Origin: Viscum album
Taxonomy: Eukaryota > Streptophyta > Magnoliopsida > Santalales > Viscaceae
Length of the DNA stretch: 64,000 nt
Assembly (NCBI GenBank): GCA_963277665.1
Contig: OY728123.1
Location: 628,988,915-629,052,914 of the forward strand
Reading direction: 5' to 3'
Part shown: piece by piece, positions 36,117 to 49,150 of the stretch
Numbering within the stretch: position 1 is the stretch's first letter
How the letters are laid out: each line of letters starts with the position of its first letter
The notes under the pieces: generated by a model
What the model saw: only the letters and a program-made list of their open reading frames with translations
What the model was told of the DNA's origin: nothing
The model's database searches: none
Translations under genes and position numbers: made by a program

Positions 36117-36266
36117 CAAGATATATTTTAGGATATTTTGGTCTATATACACCACAAATATCTCACCCATCAGATAGTGTCTCCTGTAGTATAAGGCATG
36201 GACAATCACTGCTAGCTTGCGGTCATGTGTTGGGTAATTAATCTCAAGAGCACTCCACTACTGTGA
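36117..36266 (-). pseudogene. Element C pol: RNase H remnant
   Basis: Open minus-strand run with INYPTHDRKLAVIVHALYYR and VVYIDQNILKYIL, matching NYPTHD.EL.AIVHALK.WRHYL.G and YTDHKSLKY. The HDR-type core differs from the HDLEL of A, D and B, so C may be a different chromovirus lineage. Active-site Asp of YID kept. Confidence 0.75.
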
Positions 36267-36485
36267 TATGTATGTAACAGCTCCCTCCTCTAGCATTAGC
36301 ATTGCTCCCAATTTGATGCCAGATGCATCACAGAACACTTTATAGCCTCTCCTAACCATTGGAATAATCAAAATAGGGTTTAAGGTCAGCCTTCCTATCA
36401 ACTCTTGAAAGGATTTATCACATGCTTCTGACTATAAGAACTTGAAACACTACATTGTAAGGCCAGTAAGAGATACATAATGACT

Positions 36486-37340
36486 TTATAATTTCTTTAT
36501 GAAATTCATATAATATCCAATAATCCCCATGAAAAATTTTATATCAAACACACTCTTGGTCTTCTCCCATGAAATCATAGCACTCACCTTCTCTAGGTCA
36601 ATAGATACTCCTGATTCTGAGATTATATGACCTAAGAAGTGAAATTTTTTGATCCAAAAGTGGCAATCAGTAAGCTTGGAATTAATATTATGCCCACTCA
36701 TTGTGTTAATAATGATATCAACATTATTATTATGGTCTCTACAAGTATGAGAATACACCAATATGTAATCTACAAAAACCATAAAAAATAATCCACAGAG
36801 GGATAGAAAACCCTATGTATCAGGGCCGTGAAAATAGCGAGCACATTCATAAGAATTAATGACATAAAAATATATTCATATATACCATAACTGCAATAAA
36901 AATCTATATGAGGTATGTCTGAAGGCCAAACTCATACTTGATGATACCCTGATCTCAGTTTGATCCTAGAAAACATCCAAGATCCTTCGAGATAGTTAAA
37001 GAGGTCATCTATTTAAGGTAGTGGATACTTGTTATTAACCGTAATCTAGTTCAATAGTTAGTAATCCATACATAAATGAAGGTTTCCACCCGCCTTATTG
37101 GCAAAAATCTTGGGTGAATCCCAAGAATAATTATTGGTTATGATAAAACTAATAAATTACAAATCTTCCAAATATCTCATGAGATCATGGATCTTAGTAC
37201 GTTCCATCCTATATAGAGGAATGGACACTAGAGCTACTCCTAGAACAATATTTATTATGAAATCTACCTCTCTCTTAGGATGTAATCTAGAAGAATTGTC
37301 TAGAAGTAGGTCCTTAAAATGATTTACTATGGGGGGAAAT
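36486..37340 (-). pseudogene. Element C pol: reverse transcriptase remnant
   Basis: The best part (36486-36782) is 98 residues open: MVFVDYILVYSHTCRDH, then FHFLGHIISESGVSIDLEKV and FFMGIIGYYMNFIKKL. It spans the RT active site, the FLGH.IS..GI.VDP.KV block and the FLGL.GYYR.FI block that ends the RT region. The catalytic FIDD is FVDY (36765-36776), losing the second Asp. From 36783 to about 37340 the rest of RT is present but frameshifted. Inactive. Confidence 0.82.
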
Positions 37341-38500
37341 ATGTCTAATGAAAACCTTGATCCTCTATGAGTTGACCAACAATATGGTTGGTTACCCCAC
37401 TGATATCCTGATAATCTAGTTCAGCTCTATTTTCGTAGACATATAATTCACCCTTTTATAGATAACTGTTTACCTCTAGTTATGTAAATGACATCCTACA
37501 GCGATATAAGTCTAAAATGGCATGATATTGAACCTACCAATTCATCATGAGGATGACAAAAAATTCATTCATATAATGGAAAAATATGTCCCATCAGATG
37601 TGATAAATTCCTACCTCAAGGGGTGGTCCTTGAACTAGTGTATAGCCTCTGACCATACTCCCAACAATGTATCCAGGTTCATTACACCATATTAATACAA
37701 AATTTATAGCCTTATACTTTACACGATACATAAAAAGATGAATGAGTTTAAATCAACTATATAAAATAAATCATATAAAATACTGTGTGATACTAGAATA
37801 TTACATCATATAGTAGATAGTATTGCACTCTAACTCTCGAGTATCGATTGTAAAGCATGCAATTGAACTAATCCCCAACCTTGTTCCATAGCTATACTAC
37901 CCTGAGTGTGACCGCTCTACTCACAATGATGACCTAAATTCTAGCTACCACAGCCATAACCTCCACCTAGTACAGTCCTATTAGTGATACTCCAACATCC
38001 CACCTAATGCGGGGTAAAAGAACCTGACTTTGAAGGTGGATCTAGTGCAGATCCTCTTCCACGGGAAGTAGATGGAAAGGTATAATAGAATATCTAAAGA
38101 TTCCCCGTACGGATTCAAACCTAGAAATATATAGGTTCTCTATCTCAATGGAACATCATATTCCCCTACCATCAATATTTATGGAATACAACAGAGATAA
38201 AATTTTGGTTACTCTGACATCCACTACTATAACGTGAAACGTCGAGGAAACGCTTACTATAGCCGGAATAACTACTATCCTACCATGCAACAAAACCTAT
38301 ATGCATGGTACTATCACATTACCTTGTGCTATTCTTAGTGATAAGATCCTTATTAACGATATCAGAAAATGTAGGTAGGCAAAATATGTTCACATTAGTA
38401 TGAATTTCAAACATGAAACCATCCTCCAAGATTCTAGCATGAGATAGATCATCACCAAATAGAAGTGGTTAAAATCATTATAACCTAGTAAATGCTCTGA
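37341..38500 (-). pseudogene. Element C: protease and gag C-terminus region
   Basis: By position between RT and gag. Stops are dense and I found no clear protease or zinc-knuckle motif. Confidence 0.4.
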
Positions 38501-38529
38501 ATAATCCATGATAGGCATAACACCCTACT

Positions 38530-38900
38530 CTAGATTCATGAACTATCTTACTTGGTCAGCTCTCAGCATCTGAGGAAAGAAGTGATCGAAGAAGATAGTA
38601 TGGAAATTATCCTAGATCGTGTCTTAATGATGACCAGCCTAGGTAATCACATCCCACCAAATATTGGATGAATCTTGCAGCATATATGTAGTAGCTTGAC
38701 CCTCTAATCTAGAAGTCTCTCCATATGTTCAATGATATATAGAGTGTCCTCTATACTAGATTCAGCGTCCTAGGGGTTGTTATCCCCTAAAAAGGTTGGA
38801 GGCTATTTCTGCTGGAACTCATGATTCTGATCATCCATAATAGGCTTATATCATGGAGCACCCCGAATAAATTTTATCATACACGTAAAACTCTCTCAAA
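38530..38900 (-). pseudogene. Element C gag: core fragment
   Basis: At 38646-38707 the minus strand reads LEGQATTYMLQDSSNIWWDV then IT-stop. This resembles the Gag block L.G.A..WW......ITW..F that follows the DP..AE.WL motif in plant gypsy elements. Position upstream of pol fits. No other strong motif; flanking frames are broken. Confidence 0.55.
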
Positions 38901-39976
38901 TCCAAGTTTTAGCTCTTGGTTTGGGTAAATTAGGTAGTTCATCAGGTGGAACTCTTGGAGGTAACACAGATGGATTAAGGCCCACCGTCTTTGGAGCACG
39001 GTCATCACCACTCTATTAGAACACAACATGATTACATCATGCAGAATAGGTCTACAAATTCCATGACCCCATCTAAGACCATTATTTTATAATATAGATG
39101 GAAATAGAGGAAGCATAACCTAAGAATAAGAGTTCACTACCCAAGGTACTACCCTAACTATGCATATATAAGGATAAGGTTTGGAAAGTGTTCATGTTTC
39201 ATTTACACAGGCTCTAGTAGATGAAAGATAAATAGTATATTGTATCTTCATTTACTAGAAACCATGTACTTATATTTCATGATTTACATCTTAAAATTTA
39301 ATTTTCTTATATACATTTATCAATGTATGTTTAAAATGGTTCGTCATTCTGAGTGAATAAGGTCTCATACAGCTTATAACTGAAAGATGCATCCATTTAA
39401 TCTCGATTTAACCCTGACTACATTCATTATCAGAATGTAATAGGTTATATATTATTGATTGACTTGGTAAACTACATATTCCAACCCATTAGGGACCATA
39501 CACCTCATGAATTGAAACTGGAAATCACTCAATCATAGTCAAAGAGTGGGATTGGAATACTATAAATACCATATAGTCACTCAATAGTCATAGGAAAAAC
39601 ATGAAATGAAAGCATTGAAACGCACCTATATGGAATGGAATATTCCTTGCATGTGAATTATACGCACCTATGATGATTCATGTAACAATGATCATTACCC
39701 TCATTTCATTAGGAAACAGAATAAATTAAATCCTCAATCAGAATAATAATAATAATAACCATCACATAACATTTCTGTCACCCAACGGTGAAATGATAAC
39801 AACTAAAATTGGAAAAATAAAGAACAATAATTATTATTTCAAACAACTCAGCCCTTACCCCAAATGTGGATTAGCTACACCTAAGAACTGCTTATAACCA
39901 AGTTACAAGAATTCCTAATTGTCTGTATGTTGTCTCAATATAGTAAATCAGTAATGGAACCTCTATGATGCAACTT
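38901..39976 (-). other. Element C: gag 5' part, leader and decayed primer site
   Basis: No recognisable motif over most of it. Just before the LTR at 39962-39974 the minus strand reads GTTGCATCATAGA, a poor relative of TGGTATCAGAG and probably the decayed tRNA-Met primer site. Confidence 0.45.
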
Positions 39977-42040
39977 TGTGACATCCCGAACCTAGGTGCC
40001 ACTCAAAGGTGCCCTGGGCCCGGTTGGCCACATGGCCTTTATCGTATCTCCACGAAATCCAAAGGCTTCCGACCAACAATGAGGGCCTAGGGTGTTTCCC
40101 TGGGGATACTATTCCCTCATTAATTAAGTGTATCACAAAAGATAAATATAATAATAGGTAAATAGTATAATAAATATAACAAACATAAGGTATAGTGGAA
40201 ATAGAGACTATAACACTCGACTAGTTACCACCATAGTGGAAACAGATAAAAGTAATAAATAACTGACGAAACTGATAATAATAATAATCAAAATCTATAA
40301 ACTGAATAATATAAAAAAGATGATGACAATGTATTACAAGTCTCTACAAAACTAGAAAATAGTTATACATGTCAGAAGGAAACATATTCTATACTGAAGA
40401 AACAAAAAAGAAAACAAAAAATATCTAGCATCCCAATTGCAGACTCGATCATTTGCTACCAAGAACCATCATAATGAAACAGAGAAATATTAGGTGTCCA
40501 AAGTAGGTCTCTTCCCATTATAAAATCCTACATACTTGTAATATTCACAGGTACCAATGGAGGCTCGGATATGGTGTCAAATAAATCATATTAGGCCACC
40601 ACCAATGGAATCTATACCATCGAGTTTGTAAAATATAAACTGACAAAGGTATATTTATAAGTAAAGAAGTATAGTAATGTAAATACATATATACCTACTT
40701 TATCTTCGGCTGGTAATGTCACTAAATCATTTAATTAATTCATTTAAGTTCAATTTATATAATAAGTCACATGAGTTATAACCCAAACTTACATTTATCA
40801 TGATAATGATAATAAAGGATACAAGATATAATACAGAATCCTACAATGATGATAATAGTGCAGAGGATACAAATTAATAACCAAGGAATCCATGACCTCA
40901 GGGGTTGATCCAACTCAATGATAACCAGTAGCCTAGCTAAGAGGGGTATGTATGTAATCCAAGGTGCATCTCCTAAGGAATTCCACTGTAAAACGATTCT
41001 AATTGAGTCCAAGGATATAGTCAAAGGTAAAATGGGATAATTAATGACTGGGTCCAAAGGTTGTATCCACATCACCACATGTTTATAGACATCACACTAG
41101 ATCCATGGAATGAATCTAAGGATTCCCGATATCTGAATAATAATGTATGGATCATATGGCATCATTTCGGGTATCCATAGATAGAAAAATATTGGGTTCC
41201 AAGGTGGGTACCTCCCTTGGAAATCGGCATCCCATAATCAAAATGTAATTCATGAGTTGTCAAGTAATTTCCTCAGGAATCCAAGTCTAGATCGAGTCTA
41301 AACACTCCAATAATAATGAATAAGTTCATATAAAATAGTCACCATATAGGTGATTCGTTTAATAAATTGGTCTATGTATTACTCATACTAATTAATAATC
41401 CATTTGTTCCATTCCAATGACTTTTATACAAGTGAAAAAATCTAAAGGTACTTGAAACCATTCATTAGTTTATATAACTCATAATCGATTCATTAGGTTC
41501 ACTCTTCTACCTTCCATTATCCATAGAAAGGGGTGTTATGGACATGTATCCAAACCATTTAATTACATAATTTTAAGCAAAGTGATATGTATCAAGACAC
41601 TTTCTATTTTTTATTTAAAATATTCATTGAATAATTGGAAACACATCCCTTATAAGTTACAAGTGATAATTATAAGTTTTTAGACATCAATTACTCAATA
41701 TTAAATTCTTTTAAGAAGTCTTACCGTTAAAATTGTCATTACACACTCCCAAACAATGTGTTAGAATAACCCACTTGGGTTATCAAGGCTTAGTCGAAGA
41801 AATAACCTACTTATGGTGGAATTTTTGAGGTCTTAACCAAAAAGGATATAATGATAGTACATATAAATAGATCTATAATATGATCATAATGAATTTAATC
41901 AAGGACTATGAATTAAATAGGAAACGCCTAATGAAATCGGCATTTTCACAACCATGATAGTTTATAAAACACTGATACTTAAGGAATGAGTTATAGGCCA
42001 CCTACCATATACTCATACAACTGTTCTCATCCACTATCAG

Positions 42041-42156
42041 CCTAAGAATAAATAAATTCCCAAAAAATATGTTATAAATCCCAAAAATATGTTAGTTTAT
42101 CCTAGATTAGATTAAATCCTAAGAATAAATCAATTCCCTAAAAATATGTTATAAGA
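42041..42156 (+). repeat. 77-bp-spaced tandem duplication in C 5' LTR
   Basis: CCTAAGAATAAATAAATTCC at 42041 recurs as CCTAAGAATAAATCAATTCC at 42118, each followed by an AAAAATATGTTATAA run. The other C LTR has a single copy near 33800, so this arose after insertion. Confidence 0.7.
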
Positions 42157-42415
42157 TCCGGCACCAAAATAGCACAAAAGATAACAATGCAATCGACAAA
42201 CAGAGCCGAAGGTGTAAAGGAATTACCAATTCTCTTCCAACGTGATAGATATATCTAAAATTTGTATTTGGATGGAGAAACAATTTTAAAACCTAACTTA
42301 GGGCTCCATGGGTGATTCCGTATGAGAGAGGGAGGTGAGGTTCTTTCTGAAAAATAGAGTCCCTGCCTTTATTTAAAAAAAAATTACTCATGAATTTAAA
42401 TGGTGTGTGAATTAT

Positions 42416-42546
42416 TTACACATCATGTAATTTTAGGGGTCTCCCATCCTAGAAAACCACTTTAAACAATGTATTTTTTTTATCTATACCATTTACATGT
42501 CATGTAATGATTACACGCCGTGTAATCCAATTACATGTCATATAAT
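42416..42546. repeat. Four near-palindromic 15-17-mers in C 5' LTR
   Basis: TTACACATCATGTAAT (42416-42431), TTACATGTCATGTAA (42493-42507), ATTACACGCCGTGTAAT (42510-42526, palindromic except the centre) and ATTACATGTCATATAAT (42530-42546). Related copies lie at 34098-34229. Confidence 0.75.
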
Positions 42547-42720
42547 TGACCTGCATCCTACCTTCAGCCCTCCATTTTCCAACTCTAAAAAAACAAACTA
42601 GCCCACAACCCAAATTAAATATCTAAAAAATAAAAAAAAGAGAACTTTAAATGAATAAATTAAAAATTAAAAGGATTTTTACCTCATATAGATGTAGGGT
42701 TCTAAAAACTAAAAGTGACA

Positions 42721-44427
42721 AAGGGTAAAGATCCTAGAGACCACGAAGCGCCAAAAAACTCCTTCCAAATATTGAGTTAGTAATATTTAGACTGATATCC
42801 AACCTACTTCTACAGACCTAAAAATATTATAGATATAAATTTGTTGATCATAACAATATACTCAGTAGAATTATCCTCAAATCCTCTAATGCGAAAGATA
42901 ATGAGTCCTTTCTAAAGCATATTGACAAGAAGTAAAACTAACTCATCACCTAAAAAACTATGTTCCCAACCTCACAATGGTTATCTCTCACCAAGTATCA
43001 CATAAATAAGATTATAAAATATAATAAATCAATAATGGTACCCTACTACCTCTTCCCCAAAAGTGTTCCACTCTACCCCAACATCGCACAACCTGATCTA
43101 TCTCTCTCAAAAAGGTATCCATCCCGCAGACACCTGGGAAAATTATAATAGCATTCACCTCATGCATCACATCCTGTCACCATCCTATATCACATACCCA
43201 TATATTAACTATGTAGTTTTTGGGATCCAACACAGCCTATATGATGTGTATCATACCTTGGAAATTATACATTTAGCCATCACAACTCGTACACCGAGTA
43301 AGGTACCTCAAGCCATCATATCTCACACATGCCAAACCTATAATAATCCATTGGATACTTTATCAAAATATACATTTGTATGAAATAACCATATGACTTT
43401 ATATACCTCTAAAAAATATATGGGAAACTAACCATAGTGTATACCAGCATAATAATCCACCAAGAAAATAAAGCGGGGTCAGAGGTGTAGTCATACCTCC
43501 ATCCTCCATCCAATATATTAGGTAATATGCCCTATAAGTGTCTATTGGGAGATATTTGTGATATATGAAATGGGGTGGAATCATATTAAATCATATAATA
43601 TATAGAATATAATATATGCACAACCAAACTATGTTCATAACCTAGTACTGAACTCAACTGTAACTAATGTCTCTAAAACACCTGACTACCATTTCTAGGG
43701 ACTAGATGTATTATAATAACACAACCATTTAGATATCCATATTAAATTATTTACTTTATTATGATAATTTCCATTCATTGATTAATTTATTATCCATTAT
43801 TTGACCTTTAAAGTTATTCCAAATGTCATTACAATAATTTTCAGAGTGAATTCCATGCCCTCCTTGAACTTTCCAGACCAAGTTTGTGGTTTCTCAAGAT
43901 CGTCAATTCTCCATTCCACTAACAACTAACCCTATGGGATAAATATTTTTAAAATATTAATAACCATTCAATATTTCAAAGTACTCTAGGAAATTTATCC
44001 AAATCTACCACTACGTGAAAATAAACCAAGCACATCATGCTTCTTTGAGTAGTGTGGAAAGAAATATGGATAAAAAATATAACTAATCATCATCCATTAA
44101 ACATATTAATATTAAGAAAGCATCCATATTTTATCACAATAGGGGGTAATCCTAACTTCAACGTGTTCCATCACCTCTGGGGCCATTACATACACACATA
44201 TGCATACCCCTATGAATCTCTCTGTAATAGGCATCCACTACTAACACAACTTCAGGCCTACCCACCCATATCTCATATTCTATACCAGGATAATGCACCA
44301 TTAGATCATATTACATTGTGAGGTCACATATAAATACTATTGTAAATAATCCACAAATAATCATAGTCAATAGGTAAAATAAGGACTTGAAATTTTCATT
44401 CAGTGAACACATGTAAACGGGTCACAC
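42721..44427 (-). mobile_element. Element D, 5' LTR, second fragment
   Basis: Matches about 1046-2770 of the other D LTR, for example GTTAGTAATATT at 42775 against GCTAGTAATATT at 1110, and TCCCAACCTCAC at 42963 and 1312. Interrupted at 44428 by element E; the remainder lies outside the window. Confidence 0.85.
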
Positions 44428-47400
44428 TATAACAACCAAAGATTTTCAAACATTGATATTACATTTTTTTAAGATGAACGTTCATTCCATAACAAAAACA
44501 CATAAATGAGGATAAAAAATGTATAGTGTCTTTGGAAATATGGAAACATAAACAACTTATTCATATATGAACTACATAATCTCCCATTGTGCTCTTCATA
44601 ATTATTACCCTTCTTAGACATATCATATTTAATATATTTCATCATAACCTGGGGAAAGGAAATATAATAAAGAGTAATATTAGGTCCTTATTAAGGGTAA
44701 AAAAGGAATATATGTAAGAATGACATTATAATAATGGTATGAGAACATGAGCATAACATTTGAAAACCATACCCCGCATATCAAAGATCGTAATCTTTAG
44801 TCATGTCATAAATATGGGAAATTCATAAGTCATGAATCATAATGATATCAATGAACAAGTTCAATGAGATCATCAAATTTATATAATAAATGGAATTTTA
44901 CAATAAACCTAAAAATAAAAGAAAATATACATAGTATTAAAGTCTAATTTCCTTTTCTAACATATTTGAATGGGTTAACATCCAAAACCATCATAGCATT
45001 CCAGGTTCAAACCTAAGAAAATTATAGTGAAAATGTAATTTATTGAATTATGTTCACTCCCTATTCTTGTCCACTTTGTCTCGTGTTATTTAAATATATG
45101 CCTAATTAAATGGAGGTAGATATAGGTCCCACCATTCACATATTGTAAATTATAAAATGTGTTCCACAAGATTAAAAAACATTCATTATATAAGAACCCA
45201 TGAAAAGAAATGAGTTTCAAAATAATTACATCATAACTTAACCTAGGGAAAAGAAATTGGTTTCATATACATTTTATCATTTCATAACCCATGTAAAAGA
45301 AATCAGTTTCATAAAAATATTTTTTTCTTAATAAAAAATCATCCATAGATAGAATAAGGATGGTACAACTGGATCATATCCCCAGTAATTCATAAACAAC
45401 ACCAATGGTTGTTGTTGTTGATGAATAGAAATTACAAAAAATATCATTACAAATTTATTGATGAAAATAACCTTTCTATTTTGGTAAAATGTCTTTAAAA
45501 TATAAAAACATACCAATGATAGAGAAAACAATTTTTGAAAATAATCTTGGAATATATTAATGTATTCTTTAAAACTTTGAGTGGTCATGATGGCGGAAAA
45601 TTTTGTTCATTCTGTACACTGTATGACAAAGATTCCTTTCACATTTTCAATAATAGTCAAAAACACTGAATTTAGAAAATGGAAAGAAGATTCAATGATA
45701 AAAAAATTTGTGAGAATTCAAAAAAGGGTATAAATAACTTTAAAATATCTCAATATATTTTTAAATACATTCTTAATACATTTTTTTAAAACATAGATAT
45801 AGATGAAAATTATTTTCGACTGAAGAGAGATATAAAATCGATTTTTATTAAAAGTAAATTTTTTTATCCCTTGAGTAATAAAAAGGAGGAAAATGAAATT
45901 AAAAATGTATTATTAATACATAATATTAAAATAAAAGAAATTTTTTTCTTGAGAGATAGATTATAAGGATTGATCATTGGAAACATGATCCTAAATATTC
46001 ATGATAAATGATGAGATTGTAACATAAAATATTTATCAATTTAGAAAATTTTAATTGTAAACAAATTTAATTATTAAAATAAAATGAAAAATTAATTATA
46101 ATTTAAAGAATAATATTAATGATATAACATGTAATTTTATAATATATACACCTCATAAAATAAGATAGTTTTGTAACATATCTTATGTTCCAAAGAATCC
46201 AATTTGAGATGAAAATCCATTAAGTCTCCATATCCGTCATACACAATAAAACATGATGTATAATAAATATTATTTTATTATAAGTCTATTAACAAACCAT
46301 ACTCATGTGTATCATACCATATATGATTTACTTATGAATTTTTATTAACTATTTATTAATAAATATTTTTTTAAAATCACATTTCAGGTAATAACTACTT
46401 TATTTTTCATGTATGTTTGGGTTTGGTATTTTTGATCATTTTAATTTGATCATGGTTTCATAATATCTATACTTTTATCCATGATATTAATATCATGCAT
46501 ATTTATTATATATATTTATATTAATCTATAAAATTTTGAGATGTAAAATGAAATACAAAATTTATGTAGACGATAGGCCATACATACACATGAACCTTGT
46601 TTCTAGGTTTTAACGGATGAAACAAAATAAAGTTAAATAATATATTATAATTATAGAATAATTATTATTACATATATATCACATATAATTATTAATTTTA
46701 TAATTATTTCATTCTATTGAAATTTTTAGTGAAAATTTACTTTTATCAGTTCATAAGGCGGTAGTCCTCCATACCTATGATATATGTTACTGTATTCTCT
46801 ATAGAATATAATTTAAGAAGGTATATATGATATTATAATTCTATAAGTATTATAACATCATAAATATTAAACATAAATACTATATACATCATTATATCCA
46901 GCTGTGAGAAGTGGTGATGGAAAATGAATTTCATCGGTTCGTGAGGTGGTAGTCCATCCTAAAATGATCAAAGGTTTTGTTTTCTGTCTGAGGGAGGAGA
47001 GGATGGTTGGTGGAAATTCACATTAAATAACAAAATTTTAGAATATTTAACAAAATTTGATTATTTTATCTAAATTATTTAATAATATTATAATTATTTG
47101 GAGGAATAAATAAAATAAATTGATTGGGTAAGGATGTTACCTCTTTTTCATAAAACTTCAATTTTTTGGACCAAAAGCCTTCCTAGGTTGACTTTATGAC
47201 AAAATAATAAATTCTATGATGATGGAAGAGAAGTATGGAATTTATTTATGAATTTATTAGAGTATTCAATTGGTTTTTTATGTGTCTAATTGAGAGGATA
47301 GTGGTAGAAATTTATACATTAAGGAGCTGACATAATTGAATTATAGAAAAGAAAGAATTACACCCAAATTTTTATCATGATAAAAGGCCCTAAAATAGAG

Positions 47401-48346
47401 AAATTTCAATCCTTATAAGATATATGGCTGAAATATTATCTTAAAATTTGATTTATAAATTTTTGGGTCATTTTTAAGCCTTATCATTTTTTAACCCTTT
47501 GGTAAACACGTTTTTACATTAATCATGGAAATTAATTTTTCCTATTTTTACTATTCATTATGGTCAAAAATTAATTTGAAATTATTATAAAATAATAACT
47601 ATGATTATTCAAAATATTTAATTTATTTTTAAAAATTCCATTAACATAATTGGAAAAAATTAATTTTAAATTAAACTCGCTTATGCGATGAAAAAAGTTG
47701 TTTTTCAAACAAAAAAGTTTCAAATGTTTAAAATGTTTTTATTTAAAAATTCAATATGAAATTAATTCCAATGACCAATATTGATTTAATTGTAATATTA
47801 TTGAAAAAAATTTACTTTTAAAATAATTTTAAAACCAAATTTAACCATATATATTCTTTAAATTAAAATATAGTTTTTAATAAAAATTAGTATTTTTCAC
47901 TATTCATCCAAAACATTAATCATTTCAAAAAAACCCAAAAATTCAACTTAAAAATTTATGAAATGTTGATTTGAAAATGAAGTAAATTTTTTCAAATAAA
48001 TTTTAAAATAATTTCAAAAATTCATTTTATTTATTTTTCACAAAAAAAAATCATTTTTTGATAAAATGGTATTTTCCTTAGAAATAATGAATTTACCAAA
48101 AAATTTGTACTCATTATCAATTTTTTTATTTATATAAAAAAAATTATAATTAAAATTTAAAATTTTGTAACTTTCATTTAAAATTCAAATTTTAATTTCT
48201 AGGACTTAATGGCCCTGTAAAACTGAAATATAAATAGTATTTTTCATTTCTTTATAATTCGGCTTTGGTGTTGCATATAGCGCAATCTGTAAAAGAAATT
48301 AAATTTAATCCAAAATATGTATCTCCGAAAGTATCAGGGTGTAACA
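44428..48346 (-). mobile_element. Element E, 3' LTR
   Basis: 3919 bp, from TATAACAACC to GGGTGTAACA. The first 1.5 kb aligns with 59805-61316. It shares internal blocks with LTRs F and G (see 46560-46595). No gene inside. Confidence 0.82.
46560..46595 (-). repeat. Shared GTACG-type block, decayed copy in E 3' LTR
   Basis: Minus strand CATGTGTATGTATGGCCTAT, the CpG-decayed counterpart of CGTGCATACGTACGGACTAC in LTR F (63582) and of the block in G (53365). Two shorter GGTAGTCC echoes follow near 46752 and 46947. Confidence 0.6.
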
Positions 48347-48428
48347 TTTTACCCAATTTAAAAATAATTTCACCCTTGAAAATTTTTCACTTTGTTACAA
48401 ATAAATGTAGATACTTATTTGTACTGAC

Positions 48429-48479
48429 ATCCTCAAATTGCTAGGTAGCTTCCTCAAACTGGGGGTTTCACCATAAAAC
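48429..48479 (-). pseudogene. Element E pol: chromodomain end
   Basis: Minus strand VLW-stop-NPQFEEAT-stop-QFED. Both stops (TGA, TAG) are single G-to-A changes from TGG; one falls at the conserved W of EEATWE. Lies about 80 bases from the LTR, as in A and B. Confidence 0.75.
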
Positions 48480-49150
48480 ATTGACTAGGTGAGTGGTTTT
48501 ATTTCACTGTACATTCCCTATATTATCAAAAATATCCCCCTATTTTTCATGTTAGAAAATATATTTCTCAAGTGGTATTACTTCTAATTTCATCACATGT
48601 GAAGTATAAGTTATGTTTATTCATATGAGAGATACATGGAACACATCATAGAATCAAGAGAGGTTTGGTGGATGTCCTGACCGATAGGCTACAATCCTAA
48701 AATGATCAATAATTTCATGGGTTCTGATATATGTAGGGAATAGTTTCCCTTTCTTCCCTAATGTCATAACCTTATTCCATGGATAAATCATTAGAAACTC
48801 ATTTTCACCAACTTCAAATTCTAGATCACGTCAGTGATTATCAATGTAACTTTTCTATCAACTTTGTGTTTCCCTTATGTGTTTTTAAATTGATGTAACC
48901 TTATATTCTATTTATTCATTAATCATAGGTCCCAATAGATTTATTTCTCCCACTTTATTACATCATGTTATATATATATATACTTATTTCCATAGAGGGA
49001 TTCATAAGGATCCATATGAATACTCGTGTGAAAGTTATTATTGTGTGAAAAAATACTAGAGGGATGTGTTGATGAAAGCCACCATTAAAATCCAAGGAAT
49101 AGGATCTCAACATATTCTATAGTTTTTAATTGTTCTCTCAAACTATAAAT
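48480..49150 (-). pseudogene. Element E pol: integrase remnant, left part
   Basis: Aligns by eye with element A 14740-15400: GGGATTCATAAGGATCCAT at 49002 and 15249, and the ATCTCAACAT/TCTCTCAACAT stretch near 49107 and 15357. Frames are broken. The match fades at about 49150, where block H begins; E resumes near 55576. Confidence 0.7.

Larger units (their letters stand above)
9664..42720 (-). mobile_element. Element C, chromovirus with nested insertions (whole span)
   Basis: Two LTR copies with a gag-pol remnant between them, all on the minus strand. The 3' LTR is split by element B at about 10740. After removing B, the LTRs measure about 2775 bp (9664-10738 plus 32770-34469) and 2744 bp (39977-42720). 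Interior 34470-39976 holds chromodomain, integrase, RNase H, RT and gag fossils. C sits in the 5' LTR of element D: sequence left of 9664 and right of 42720 joins to match D's other LTR near 1046. I could not recognise a target duplication. Confidence 0.85.
39977..42720 (-). mobile_element. Element C, 5' LTR (uninterrupted)
   Basis: 2744 bp from TGTGACATCC to AGTGACA. It matches 9664-10738 plus 32765-34469 and preserves the site where element B inserted (GGGATAATTAATGACTGGG near 41036). No gene inside; the 100-residue minus-strand frame at 40776-41078 is not conserved in the other LTR. Confidence 0.85.

Noticed and set aside
40776..41078. 100-residue minus-strand frame with a hydrophobic C-terminus
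   Set aside because: Lies inside C's 5' LTR. The equivalent part of the other LTR is not open. Not a gene.
43063..43383. 106-residue plus-strand frame
   Set aside because: Lies inside D's 5' LTR and is antisense to the element; the other LTR copy near 1400-1720 does not preserve it.
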